From Dryocola sp036489025 (lineage in GTDB: Bacteria > Pseudomonadota > Gammaproteobacteria > Enterobacterales > Enterobacteriaceae): a stretch of 64,000 nt of DNA. A program made the position numbers and the translations under genes. The notes under the pieces are model-generated. The model worked only from the letters and a program-made list of their open reading frames with translations. It was not told the origin of the DNA and made no database searches. The stretch lies in the NCBI GenBank assembly GCA_036489025.1, contig DASXGN010000022.1, positions 76,427 to 140,426 of the forward strand, written 5' to 3'. Shown here piece after piece: positions 7,949-16,537 of the stretch; position 1 is the stretch's first letter; every line of letters begins with the position of its first letter.

Positions 7949-8632
7949 TTAAAGGTGAGAGCGATATTCGTTGCACAGCAGCAGCCGCGCAGGTTCGTCT
8001 TCGGTGATGCTGTTAAAGCGTTCGAGCGGCTTTAAGAAGCGATTGTCGCGGTCATCGTCATTCACCCTCGACACTTCCCCAACCAGCACGTCTCCGTAAC
8101 CCGGCTCGCCCCAGAAACTGTGATAAACGCCCGGCACCAGGCAGATGCTTTCCCCCGGCGACAGGCGCAGCTGGCTGCCCGCCGCATGAGTCTGGCGGCA
8201 GCCGTCGAGGGTGACCGTCACGTCGCTGTCTTCTGGCTGCTCGAACTGGTCTGAATTCCACAGCTCAACGATCAGATTGCCGCCGCCGCGGTTGATAATG
8301 TCTTCCTGCTTGCGCCAGTGAAAATGCATCGGCGTGAGCTGGCCTTCCCGAACGTGCATAATTTTTTCGGCGTAGCCTTTGGAGTAGGGCTCGCCGTCTG
8401 GTGAACCATTGCGCAGGGTGAACAGAGTCAGGCCCTGGCGCATAAATTCTTCGCCACCAAACGCCGTCACGTCCCAGCCGAGCTTGAGATCGAAGACTTC
8501 CTGCCAGACCGCCTTATCCAACTGCCGCCATTTTACCGGGTCAAAGGCGGCGAAGGGAGGCAGATGGACGTCGTGCTGCATAAAGAAATGGCGGGTCTCG
8601 GACAGGATCTGATTCACCGCAGAGCGTTTCAT
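7949..8632 (-). CDS. D-lyxose/D-mannose isomerase family (cupin sugar isomerase)
   Basis: 227 residues, the size of the cupin D-lyxose ketol-isomerase family. The metal site is visible: LTPMHFHWRKQEDIINRGGG supplies two His and a Glu, and LVPGVYHSFWGEPG supplies the last His. A structurally studied E. coli O157:H7 homologue converts D-lyxose to D-xylulose and D-mannose to D-fructose. The gene sits between the binding-protein gene and the aldolase gene in one transcription unit, so it should perform the first step after import. Which aldose is the true substrate is not shown. Confidence 0.85.
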   Translation of the reverse strand: MKRSAVNQILSETRHFFMQHDVHLPPFAAFDPVKWRQLDKAVWQEVFDLKLGWDVTAFGGEEFMRQGLTLFTLRNGSPDGEPYSKGYAEKIMHVREGQLTPMHFHWRKQEDIINRGGGNLIVELWNSDQFEQPEDSDVTVTLDGCRQTHAAGSQLRLSPGESICLVPGVYHSFWGEPGYGDVLVGEVSRVNDDDRDNRFLKPLERFNSITEDEPARLLLCNEYRSHL

Positions 8633-8665
8633 TTCGCCTCCTTAAAACCAACCTCAGGCTGACCC

Positions 8666-8699
8666 GCTCCCTGAGGGGGAGAGGGCCAAGGTGAGGGGG
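8666..8699. repeat. GGGAGAGGG-type palindromic intergenic repeat, copy 1
   Basis: Reads GCTCCCTGAGGGGGAGAGGG followed by CCAAGGTGAGGGG. Same family as the copies near 25412, 29788, 39347, 44195 and 47786. It lies between the isomerase and binding-protein genes and could form an RNA stem that adjusts the ratio of their messages. Confidence 0.6.
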
Positions 8700-8707
8700 G
8701 ACGGGCG

Positions 8708-9652
8708 CTATTTCACCGTCCAGCCTTTGTAGGTGCCGATGTTGTTCTTATCGATCATCGTCACCGGGATCAGCACCGGTTCTTTCGGTGCGGGTTTGCC
8801 CTGTAAAATGTCGTAGCCAATCTCAACCGCTTTGGCCGCCATGACCTGCGGATCCTGCGCTGGCGTCGCTACAAATAGCGTGTTGCCGCCGCGCTTCAGC
8901 GCCTCCTCTGCGTCCGGGCTGCCGTCCACGCCGACGATAAAGAACTCGTTGCGCTGAGCCTGCTTAGCCGCCAGATCGGCTCCGATCGCCGTTGGATCGT
9001 TGATTGCAAAGACGCCGTTGATCTTAGGATTGGCCGCCAGCAGCGAGGTCATGACTTCCAGGCCGCCTTCGCGGCTGCCTTTGGCGTTCTGGTTAGAAGA
9101 AAGGATCTTAATGTCCGGATGCTTTTTAAACTCGGTCATGCAGCCCTCAACGCGGTTCTGCACGGCGGAAACCGGCGGCCCGTTGATGATCACTACGTTG
9201 CCTTTTTCTTGCAGACGATCCGAAATGTACTTACAGGCCATCTCCCCGGCCTGGGTGTTATTGGAGGTGATTGTCGCGTCTGCGCCCTCGGCGGCGACGT
9301 CAACCGCCACCACCACGATCCCGGCTTCTTTGGCTCGCTTCACGGCCGGACCGATCCCTTTCGAATCCGCGGCGTTGAGAATGATCATGTCAACCTTAGC
9401 GGCGATGAAGTTATCAATCTGCGAAACCTGCTGGCCCAGATCGTAGCCGCTGGACACCAGCGTAACCTTCACGTTATCACCGGCCAGCTTACGGGCCTCA
9501 AGCTCCGCGCCTTTGGTTATCTGCACGAAGAACGGGTTGGCTAAATCGCCCACCGTTACCCCGATGGATTTCAGTTCTTTCGCCTGAGCAAACGGCGCCC
9601 CGGCAATCATGGCTCCCGCGAGCAGCGCGGTAACAATCGGTTTCAAACGCAT
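8708..9652 (-). CDS. Periplasmic sugar-binding protein of ribose-type ABC importer
   Basis: 314 residues with a signal peptide (MRLKPIVTALLAGAMIAGAP, cleavage near AQA-KE). The fold is periplasmic binding protein type 1 (RbsB-like): IGVTVGDLANPFFVQITKGA at the N-terminus, DMIILNAADSKGIGPAVKRA for the hinge, and GVFAINDPTAIGADLAAKQA. It binds a monosaccharide in the periplasm and delivers it to the membrane permease encoded next. Third gene of the operon, separated from the isomerase gene by a palindromic repeat, which often allows higher expression of the binding protein. Sugar specificity cannot be read directly. Confidence 0.9.
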   Translation of the reverse strand: MRLKPIVTALLAGAMIAGAPFAQAKELKSIGVTVGDLANPFFVQITKGAELEARKLAGDNVKVTLVSSGYDLGQQVSQIDNFIAAKVDMIILNAADSKGIGPAVKRAKEAGIVVVAVDVAAEGADATITSNNTQAGEMACKYISDRLQEKGNVVIINGPPVSAVQNRVEGCMTEFKKHPDIKILSSNQNAKGSREGGLEVMTSLLAANPKINGVFAINDPTAIGADLAAKQAQRNEFFIVGVDGSPDAEEALKRGGNTLFVATPAQDPQVMAAKAVEIGYDILQGKPAPKEPVLIPVTMIDKNNIGTYKGWTVK

Positions 9653-9696
9653 GTTGTCATCCTCAATCGTAGGGTAGGTTGTTGTTATTCACTTCT

Positions 9697-10725
9697 TTAT
9701 GCACTTTGATGATGTCGGGTACGGTATTTGTCGATCAGCACCGCAATGATGATCACCGCCCCTTTGATAACCAGCTGCCAGAAATAGGACACGCCCATCA
9801 GCGTCATGCCGTTGTTCAGGGTGGCGATAATCAGCGCGCCAATCAGCGTGCCGGTGATGGTGCCAATGCCGCCGACAAAGCTCGTGCCGCCAAGAATGAC
9901 CGCCGCGATGGCGTCAAGCTCGTAGCCCGTACCGAGGTTGCCGTTGGCGCTGTACAGGCGCGAGGCGCTCATAATGCCGCCCAGGCCAGAAAGCAGCCCG
10001 CTCATGCCATACACGAACAGCAGCACCAGCCAAACCTTAATGCCGGTGAGCCGCGCCGCCTGCATGTTGCCGCCCACCGCGTAGATATGAACGCCGAGCG
10101 TGGTGCGGCGCAGAATGAACCAGCACACGGCAATCACCGCCAGCGCAATCACCACCAGCCAGGGAATCGGGCCGAGATACGAATTGCCGATCCATTCGAA
10201 GTTAATATTGGAGTTAATCACCGTCGTGCCGTCGGCCAGCAGATAGGCCGCGCCGCGCAGCGCCGTGTAGGTGCCGAGGGTGACAATAAACGGCGGCAGC
10301 CCGGCCCAGGCCACCAGCATGCCGTTAAACAGCCCCAGCCCGGTGCCCATCATTAGCGCGGCGGGAATCGACAGCGCCTCCCAGCCGGGCATTAACGAAA
10401 CCACCATTGCGGTGACAGCGGTTGTCCCCAGAATGGAACCCACCGAGAGGTCTATCCCGCCGGTCAAAATAATGAACGTCATCCCCGCGGCGAGCACGAT
10501 GTTAATCGACGACTGGCGGGCGATATTCAGCAGGTTAGACTCGGTAAAGAAGTTGGGGGCAATAAACCCAAAAACGGCGACGATTAGCACCAAAATAGGC
10601 AAAATGCCGACGGTTTGCATCAGATCGCCAAACAGTGCTTTTTTTAGCGAAGCGGCTTTCGCCACCTGCTGTGGCGTGCCGGCCACGGGCGGCGTGTTCC
10701 TGCGGGGATCGAGTGTATTAGCCAT
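9697..10725 (-). CDS. Ribose-type ABC transporter permease
   Basis: 342 residues, RbsC family (BPD_transp_2). A cytoplasmic N-terminal stretch of about 40 residues is followed by 8-10 hydrophobic segments. Family motifs include NIARQSSINIVLAAGMTFII, LTGGIDLSVGSILG, AGLPPFIVTLGTYTALRGAA and LDAIAAVILGGTSFVGGIGT. It forms the membrane channel of the importer and overlaps the ATPase gene by 8 bases, showing translational coupling. Confidence 0.92.
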   Translation of the reverse strand: MANTLDPRRNTPPVAGTPQQVAKAASLKKALFGDLMQTVGILPILVLIVAVFGFIAPNFFTESNLLNIARQSSINIVLAAGMTFIILTGGIDLSVGSILGTTAVTAMVVSLMPGWEALSIPAALMMGTGLGLFNGMLVAWAGLPPFIVTLGTYTALRGAAYLLADGTTVINSNINFEWIGNSYLGPIPWLVVIALAVIAVCWFILRRTTLGVHIYAVGGNMQAARLTGIKVWLVLLFVYGMSGLLSGLGGIMSASRLYSANGNLGTGYELDAIAAVILGGTSFVGGIGTITGTLIGALIIATLNNGMTLMGVSYFWQLVIKGAVIIIAVLIDKYRTRHHQSA

Positions 10726-12241
10726 GGTTCACCGCCTTGTTGTGGGCCTCTTCTACGCCGGTCGCCAGCGTCATAATGTTTTCCTGGGTGATGTCTTTGC
10801 CGTGCAGTTCGCCCGCTATGCTGCCTTCCCGCATCACGTAAACCCGGTCGCTCATGCCAACGACCTCGGGCAGCTCGCTGGAGATCATCAGGATCGCCAC
10901 GCCCTGTTTTGCCATCTGGCTCATGATCCGGTAGATCTCGCTTTTCGCACCGACGTCCACGCCGCGAGTGGGTTCATCGAGGATCAAAATGCGCGGGCCG
11001 ATCGCCACCCAGCGGGAGATCAGCAGCTTTTGCTGGTTGCCGCCGGACAGCCCGCCTGCGCGCACCTGCGCGTGCGGCACGCGAATATTCAGCAGGCTGA
11101 TGGCGTCGTCAGAAATAGTCCGGGCTTTTTTGCGGTCGAGCCAGCCGAAGTGGGCGTCGCGCTCAAGCGTGGCCATGGTGATGTTGTCCTGCGCCGCCAG
11201 CTCCAGAAACAAACCCTGCTCTTTGCGATTTTCCGTCAGGAACCCGATGCCGTGGCGAATCGCCTCGCGCGGGGAATGGATGCCGACCGGGTTACCGTCA
11301 ATTTCAATCGTCCCGCCGGTGGCTTTGCGCACGCCAAAAATCAGCTGCGCCAGTTCGGAGCGACCGGCCCCCACCAGGCCTGCAAGGCCGACGATTTCAC
11401 CGGAGCGAACCTGCAAACTGACCGGCTGCACCTTGCCGCCGTCGGTCAGGTGATGCACGTTCAGGCGCGGATTGCCCAGCGGGATATCGCGTTCTTTATT
11501 GAATAAATCGCTCAGCGGCCGGCCCACCATCATGCGTACCAGCTCGTTGGCATTCAGGTTTTCACGCGTCAGGCTGCCGACGTACTGCCCGTCGCGCAGC
11601 ACGCTGACGCGGTCGGACAGCTCATAAACTTCCGCCATGCGGTGGCTGATATAAATGATCGCCATGCCTTCGTCGCGCAGACGCATAATCAGCTCGAACA
11701 GGCGATGAGTTTCGCGCGAGGAAAGGGCGGCGGTGGGCTCATCCATCACCAGAATGCGGCTGTTGCGGTGCAGGGCGCGCGCAATCTCGACCTGCTGCTG
11801 CTCGGCGATGGTTAGCTTCATCACCAGGTCGCTGGCCATGAACTGTGCGCCGAGGCGGTTGATCACCGCCTGGGCCTGCATCAGCATCTCTTTACGCTGC
11901 ACCAGTCCACTGCGTGAAAGCTCGCTGCCAAGAAAAATGTTCTCGGCGACGGTCAGATTAGGCGCGAGCTGCATTTCCTGATAAATCAGCGTAATGCCCG
12001 CATTCAGCGCGTCTTTTGGCCCTTTAATGCTGTACGGCTTACCGTCAATCAGAATCTCGCCGCTGGTCGCGGTATAGGCTCCGGCGAGGATTTTCATCAG
12101 GGTGCTTTTTCCAGCGCCGTTTTCGCCCATCAGCGCGTGAATTTCGCCGGGGAGCACCGTCAGGTCGACGCCTTTGAGCGCGTAGAATTTGCCGAAAGAC
12201 TTGGCAATATTACGCATCTCGAGAATGGGAACGTGACTCAT
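10718..12241 (-). CDS. Ribose-type ABC transporter ATPase (two NBDs)
   Basis: 507 residues with two fused nucleotide-binding domains, as in RbsA/AlsA/XylG. NBD1: Walker A GENGAGKSTLMKIL near residue 39, signature LTIAEQQQVEIARAL, Walker B RILVMDEPTAALSSRE. NBD2: a Walker A variant GLVGAGRSELAQLIFG, signature LSGGNQQKLLISRW, Walker B RILILDEPTRGVDVG. NBD2 has Arg in place of the Walker Lys, as is common in this family. First gene of the operon; its start lies 228 bases from the hybrid kinase gene on the other strand, so the two promoters are back to back. Confidence 0.94.
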   Translation of the reverse strand: MSHVPILEMRNIAKSFGKFYALKGVDLTVLPGEIHALMGENGAGKSTLMKILAGAYTATSGEILIDGKPYSIKGPKDALNAGITLIYQEMQLAPNLTVAENIFLGSELSRSGLVQRKEMLMQAQAVINRLGAQFMASDLVMKLTIAEQQQVEIARALHRNSRILVMDEPTAALSSRETHRLFELIMRLRDEGMAIIYISHRMAEVYELSDRVSVLRDGQYVGSLTRENLNANELVRMMVGRPLSDLFNKERDIPLGNPRLNVHHLTDGGKVQPVSLQVRSGEIVGLAGLVGAGRSELAQLIFGVRKATGGTIEIDGNPVGIHSPREAIRHGIGFLTENRKEQGLFLELAAQDNITMATLERDAHFGWLDRKKARTISDDAISLLNIRVPHAQVRAGGLSGGNQQKLLISRWVAIGPRILILDEPTRGVDVGAKSEIYRIMSQMAKQGVAILMISSELPEVVGMSDRVYVMREGSIAGELHGKDITQENIMTLATGVEEAHNKAVNHG

Positions 12242-12469
12242 GGCGCGGCTCCTGCGGATAACTTTCTTAGAGATAAAAAGTCGAGTGCTGCCAGTCTTTC
12301 ATCCGCAGGTAAACGGAGCATGTCAGCCGCCGTTCATAATTGTCATAGTGGTGAATAGTTAATGCCGATCACATTCCGGTGATGAATGCGTATGGCGCCG
12401 CCGGACGGCTGCTTAACTTAGGGGACGCCCTTGCCTCTGGCGAGGGGAAACTTAACGCCGGAGCCGACC

Positions 12470-15046
12470 ATGCCGCTATCCCGCACGCCGTTTTTTGCCA
12501 GCGCCCGCGGTCGCCTGCTGGGCTTCAATCTGCTGGTGATGTCGGTCACGTTAATGGTTTGCTGCGTGGCGGTGCTGGGCTTTGAGCACGCCAGTCGGCT
12601 GCAGGAGCAGGTGCAGGGCCAGACGCTGAGCGATATGTCGGGCAGCATGGAGCTGGCACGGGATACCGCCAACGTGGCGACGGCTGCGGTACGGCTGACG
12701 CAGGTTGTCGGCGCGCTGGAATATCAGAGCGAAGCGGCCAGGCTGAAGCAAACGCAGCTGGCGCTGCAAAACTCGTTAAACCATCTGGCTAACGCCCCGC
12801 TTGCCGGCCACGAGCCGCAGCTGGTGAAGCGCATAACTGACCGCAGCAACGAGCTGGAAAGCAGCGTGACGCGCATGCTTGAGCTCGGCCATCGTCGCCA
12901 TTTACAGCGCAACGAGCTGCTCAGCGCCCTGTACCAGAATCAAAGCTATCTGCATCATATTCAGGATATAAACGCCCGCGACGGGCTGAATATTCCCGAT
13001 GCTGCCCTGCTGGCTGACATGGACAGGCTCATCCTGATTGCCATTCAAACGCCGTCCCCGAAAGCCACCGTCGTTCAGCTGACCGAGGTGATGACAAAGC
13101 TTCCCGCTCAGGCAGGTTCGCCGCTGGTGAACGGGATTTTGCAGGAGTTCACCGACCATTTACGGCTTTTACTGCCCCTTTCTCAGCGGCTTGATAACAG
13201 CGACTTAGGCATCTCCTGGTTTATGTACCACATCAAGGCGCTGGTAGCCTTCCTCAATGAGGACATCAACCTGTACGTGCAGAAGGTGGCTCAGGAGTCG
13301 CTCAACCGGACCGATCAAAGCCACAAAGACCTCCAGTCGATCATCTTCTTTATCGGCCTTTTTGCCCTGCTGGCGCTGGCGATCACCGGCTGCGCGGGCT
13401 GGTACATTTATCGTAATCTCGGCTCGAATCTCACGGCGATTTCACACGCGATGACGCGGCTGGCGAGAGGGGAACGGGACGTCAGCGTGCCTGCGCTACA
13501 GCGACGTGATGAGCTAGGCGAACTGGCGCGGGCGTTTAACGTTTTTGCCCGCAATACCGCTTCGCTCGAACATACCTCCAGGCTGCTGAAAGAGAAAAGC
13601 AAACAGCTTGAGACCACCTTTCAGGCAATGCGCGACGGCTTTGCGCTGTTCGATAACGAAGGGTTTCTGGTGGTGTGGAATCCGCAGTATCCGCTGCTGC
13701 TAGGCCTTGCTCCGGAACAGCTGCAGCGCGGGCGGCACTATCTCGGCCTGCTCAAACAGGTCACGCCTTTGCAGGCACACATCCTCGAAAACCTCTCGCG
13801 TCCGCTGCCCAAGCCGCAGGAGCTGCGCCTGGCGGATAACCGCACCATTGAACTGCGCTTTAGCCCGGTGCCGGGGCGTGGCATGGTGAACGTGGTGCTG
13901 GAACGCAGCGAACGCAAAGCGCTGGAAGAGGCGCTGGTTCATAGCCAAAAAATGAAGGCGGTCGGGCAGCTTACCGGCGGGCTGGCGCATGACTTTAATA
14001 ACCTGCTGGCGGTCATTATCGGCAGCCTGGAGCTTACCGCTACGGACTCGCCGGACGCCACGCGAATCAGCCGCTCCCTGAAAGCCGCCGAGCGTGGCGC
14101 CCAGCTGACCCAGCGGCTGCTGGCCTTCTCGCGCAAGCAGCCGCTTCATCCGCAGGCCGCGCCGATGAAAAACCTGCTGGAAAACCTCGACCCGCTGATT
14201 CGCCACGCGTTACCTGCCGGACTCAGCCTTGAGATTGAGGCGCAGCAGCCCGCCTGGCCCGCCTGGATCGACGTCAACCAGCTTGAAAACGCGATTATTA
14301 ATCTGGTGATGAACGCCAGGGACGCGATGGACGGACGGGCGGGCAGCATCAAAATTCGGACCTGGAACCAGCGCGTGCAGCGCTCTGGCGGGCACCGGCA
14401 GGATATGGTAGCGCTGGAGGTGATCGACGCCGGGCACGGCATGTCCGCCGAGGTAAAAGCCCAGGTGTTTGAGCCGTTCTTTACCACCAAACAAACCGGC
14501 AGCGGCAGCGGGCTGGGCCTGTCGATGGTTTACGGGTTTGTGCGCCAGTCCGGCGGGCGAGTGCAGATTGAAAGCGAGCCGGGGCAGGGTACGCTGGTGC
14601 GGCTACAGCTTCCCCGAGCGCCCGCGCAGGCCGTAAGCGAGCCGCAGCCGTTGCCGCCAGCCGTGAATGACCATCAGGATCGGCTGGTGCTGGTGCTTGA
14701 AGATGAGCACGACGTGCGGCAGACGCTTTGCGAACAGCTGCATCAGCTCAGCTATCTGACGCTGGAAACGGGGGACAGCCAGCAGGCGCTGAGGATGCTG
14801 GCAGAAGTGCCGGATATCAGCATCGTTATCAGCGATTTAATGTTGCCGGGCAGCATGAGCGGGGCGGAGGTTTTGCAGCACGCTCGCGAGCATCATCCGC
14901 ACCTCACTTTACTGCTGATCAGCGGCCAGGACCTGCGGCGCAACGGGCCGAATCTTCCGGACGTTGAGCTGCTGCGTAAGCCCTTTAATCAGGCCGAGCT
15001 GGCACAGGCATTGCGTCGTGCCGGGCTGTCTCGCCTGGCCGGATAA
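12470..15046 (+). CDS. Hybrid sensor histidine kinase with C-terminal receiver
   Basis: 858 residues from the ATG at 12470. A TTG 39 bases upstream is in frame, but CGGAG fits the ATG. Order: transmembrane helix at about 15-38; a mainly helical periplasmic part to about 285; second transmembrane helix (SIIFFIGLFALLALAITG); HAMP; a PAS-like segment (FQAMRDGFALFDNEGFLVVW); HisKA with phospho-accepting His507 (GGLAHDFNNLLA); HATPase_c (NLVMNARDAMD, GHGMS, GSGSGLGLSMVYG); receiver with Asp789 (VISDLMLPG). There is no HPt domain. It lies divergent to the sugar ABC operon, so it probably senses the sugar or a loaded binding protein and acts through the response regulator at 4733 (inferred). Confidence 0.9.
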   Translation: MPLSRTPFFASARGRLLGFNLLVMSVTLMVCCVAVLGFEHASRLQEQVQGQTLSDMSGSMELARDTANVATAAVRLTQVVGALEYQSEAARLKQTQLALQNSLNHLANAPLAGHEPQLVKRITDRSNELESSVTRMLELGHRRHLQRNELLSALYQNQSYLHHIQDINARDGLNIPDAALLADMDRLILIAIQTPSPKATVVQLTEVMTKLPAQAGSPLVNGILQEFTDHLRLLLPLSQRLDNSDLGISWFMYHIKALVAFLNEDINLYVQKVAQESLNRTDQSHKDLQSIIFFIGLFALLALAITGCAGWYIYRNLGSNLTAISHAMTRLARGERDVSVPALQRRDELGELARAFNVFARNTASLEHTSRLLKEKSKQLETTFQAMRDGFALFDNEGFLVVWNPQYPLLLGLAPEQLQRGRHYLGLLKQVTPLQAHILENLSRPLPKPQELRLADNRTIELRFSPVPGRGMVNVVLERSERKALEEALVHSQKMKAVGQLTGGLAHDFNNLLAVIIGSLELTATDSPDATRISRSLKAAERGAQLTQRLLAFSRKQPLHPQAAPMKNLLENLDPLIRHALPAGLSLEIEAQQPAWPAWIDVNQLENAIINLVMNARDAMDGRAGSIKIRTWNQRVQRSGGHRQDMVALEVIDAGHGMSAEVKAQVFEPFFTTKQTGSGSGLGLSMVYGFVRQSGGRVQIESEPGQGTLVRLQLPRAPAQAVSEPQPLPPAVNDHQDRLVLVLEDEHDVRQTLCEQLHQLSYLTLETGDSQQALRMLAEVPDISIVISDLMLPGSMSGAEVLQHAREHHPHLTLLLISGQDLRRNGPNLPDVELLRKPFNQAELAQALRRAGLSRLAG

Positions 15047-15344
15047 AGACATCCGTAATCTGGGTTACAAATCCGCAAAAAGGTCAACGCAGAACAATTG
15101 ACTCGGCACCCAGAACCAGACATTAATAGAAAGCCCCTTCCCGTTCACCAGGAGGAAGTGGGTGAACATTGGTCCACACCTTAAGACGCCTGATTTATTG
15201 ATATGCACCTCACTAATCATCCTGTAGCAAGGACCTGGCCCCTCTGCAAAGAGGGGCTGACTTGTGCTGAGATTGGGAATCCTCCGCTGTCGCCGTGTAT
15301 TGTCCTTCCCTACGCTTAGGCCAGCGCCCCTTTGAGACTGGCTT

Positions 15345-15692
15345 ATGAACCGATACTCCGCCGCGTTACTGCTTGGCACACTGACTCTCACCTCGATTGC
15401 CCGAGCCGACGCGCTCGATGGCCTGTTCGACAACTCCGTCGTCAACTCCATTTCACAGGCGATAAACGACGCCTATAGCCCAAACGATAGCCGCAGCAAT
15501 AATGATGACGACAGCCGAAGCTGGGACGATGAGGACCGACAGCAAAGCGCGGATGAACGCCGTCGCGACGAAGACCGCCATCGTCAGCTCGAAGACCGCC
15601 GTCGCCAGCTGGATGACCAGCAGCGACAGCTCGACGAACAGCGCAGGCAGCTGGAAGACGACGAGCGCCGCCTGGAGGATGATTATCGGTAG
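15345..15692 (+). CDS. yjdP: YjdP-like small secreted charged protein
   Basis: 115 residues. The signal peptide (MNRYSAALLLGTLTLTSIAR, cleavage near ARA-DA) is followed by a short Ser/Asn/Asp stretch and then a highly charged helical tail with heptad-like repeats such as RQLEDRRRQLDDQQRQLDEQ. It is likely a periplasmic coiled coil of unknown function. In E. coli yjdP lies at the same place, between the allose operon and phnP, which supports the name. A run of 298 bases before it (15047-15344) shows no gene. Confidence 0.8.
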   Translation: MNRYSAALLLGTLTLTSIARADALDGLFDNSVVNSISQAINDAYSPNDSRSNNDDDSRSWDDEDRQQSADERRRDEDRHRQLEDRRRQLDDQQRQLDEQRRQLEDDERRLEDDYR

Positions 15693-15928
15693 CTATTGGA
15701 GTCAATAGGTTTTCTTTTGCATTGTTGCATTCTCATTTTGCGAGACGCGTTCTAAAGCTGAAACGCGTTTATAAAACAGCTGAAATTTTCGCCTCAGGCT
15801 GTGCTATGTTTTTTCCCGCGCTGAATAACTTTTCGCTACAAGTACCCGTAATAAAAGGAGAAAGGCGAAAAATCGCGCTGGCTTTAAAGGGAAAAATAAG
15901 CATACTTGAGACAAGGATTTCACCACAG

Positions 15929-16537
15929 ATGGCACCCAGATTGATTAGCGACGCGGAATTTAACAGAAAGCTAAACGCCCCGGATCGTAACCGGGAACAT
16001 ACCCAGGCCTTTCTCGACAAGGGCGTAAAACCTTTTATGCTGCCAGGCTACGTGCCCCCGGCAGGTTACCGGCTGGTTATTTCGCTGGATGGAAAACAGT
16101 ACCGCTTAATCTGCGGGGACATCACTGCCTACGCCGTCAAAATTATCACCGGCAAATTCATCGTGCCGGGCAAAGCGCACTGCACGCAGGTAATGGTGTG
16201 GCGGACGTTTTTGCCAGAGCATCAGCACGCGCTTCAGGGTCTCGCGAAATTGATCTTTTCCTGGCTACTGGAAACGCATGAAATAGTTGTTTCCGATAAT
16301 GAGCAGACCGGCGATGGCCGGCGTTTCTGGGAATATCGAATCGCAGAAGCGATTGCCGATCCGCGCTACGAAGTGATGATTTGGGACGGCACTAAGGAAG
16401 ATGACGAGCTGACATTTATCGAAAGCACGGAGGAATTCGTCAGCAAATGGTCGCCTTACGCATGGGGCACCGACCCGGAAATCCACCAGCACCGGCTGCT
16501 GGTGATCAGTAAAATTAATCCAGCTTCAGGCAATTAG
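15929..16537 (+). CDS. Protein of unknown function
   Basis: I do not recognise this gene. From the ATG at 15929 it gives 202 residues with no signal peptide or membrane helix, so it should be cytoplasmic or exported without a signal. The frame is open upstream to 15722, but that stretch is AT-rich and looks non-coding. An ACAAGG lies 12 bases before the chosen ATG, so the start is uncertain. Features: a basic N-terminus (APRLISDAEFNRKLNAPDRN), GYRLVISLDGKQYRLICGD, and an acidic C-terminal half (IWDGTKEDDELTFIESTEEF). It ends 4 bases inside phnP, tail to tail. It is not part of the E. coli K-12 locus and may be acquired. Confidence 0.6.
   Translation: MAPRLISDAEFNRKLNAPDRNREHTQAFLDKGVKPFMLPGYVPPAGYRLVISLDGKQYRLICGDITAYAVKIITGKFIVPGKAHCTQVMVWRTFLPEHQHALQGLAKLIFSWLLETHEIVVSDNEQTGDGRRFWEYRIAEAIADPRYEVMIWDGTKEDDELTFIESTEEFVSKWSPYAWGTDPEIHQHRLLVISKINPASGN

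Noticed and set aside
12367..12383. GATCAC-N6-GTGAT palindrome between the sugar operon and the kinase gene
   Set aside because: It resembles a CRP site but with the half-sites in the wrong orientation; could be a response regulator site, but there is no second copy to support it.
12431..12469. TTG start for the hybrid kinase, 13 codons upstream
   Set aside because: The ATG at 12470 has a better-placed ribosome site and gives a usual short cytoplasmic N-terminus before the first helix.
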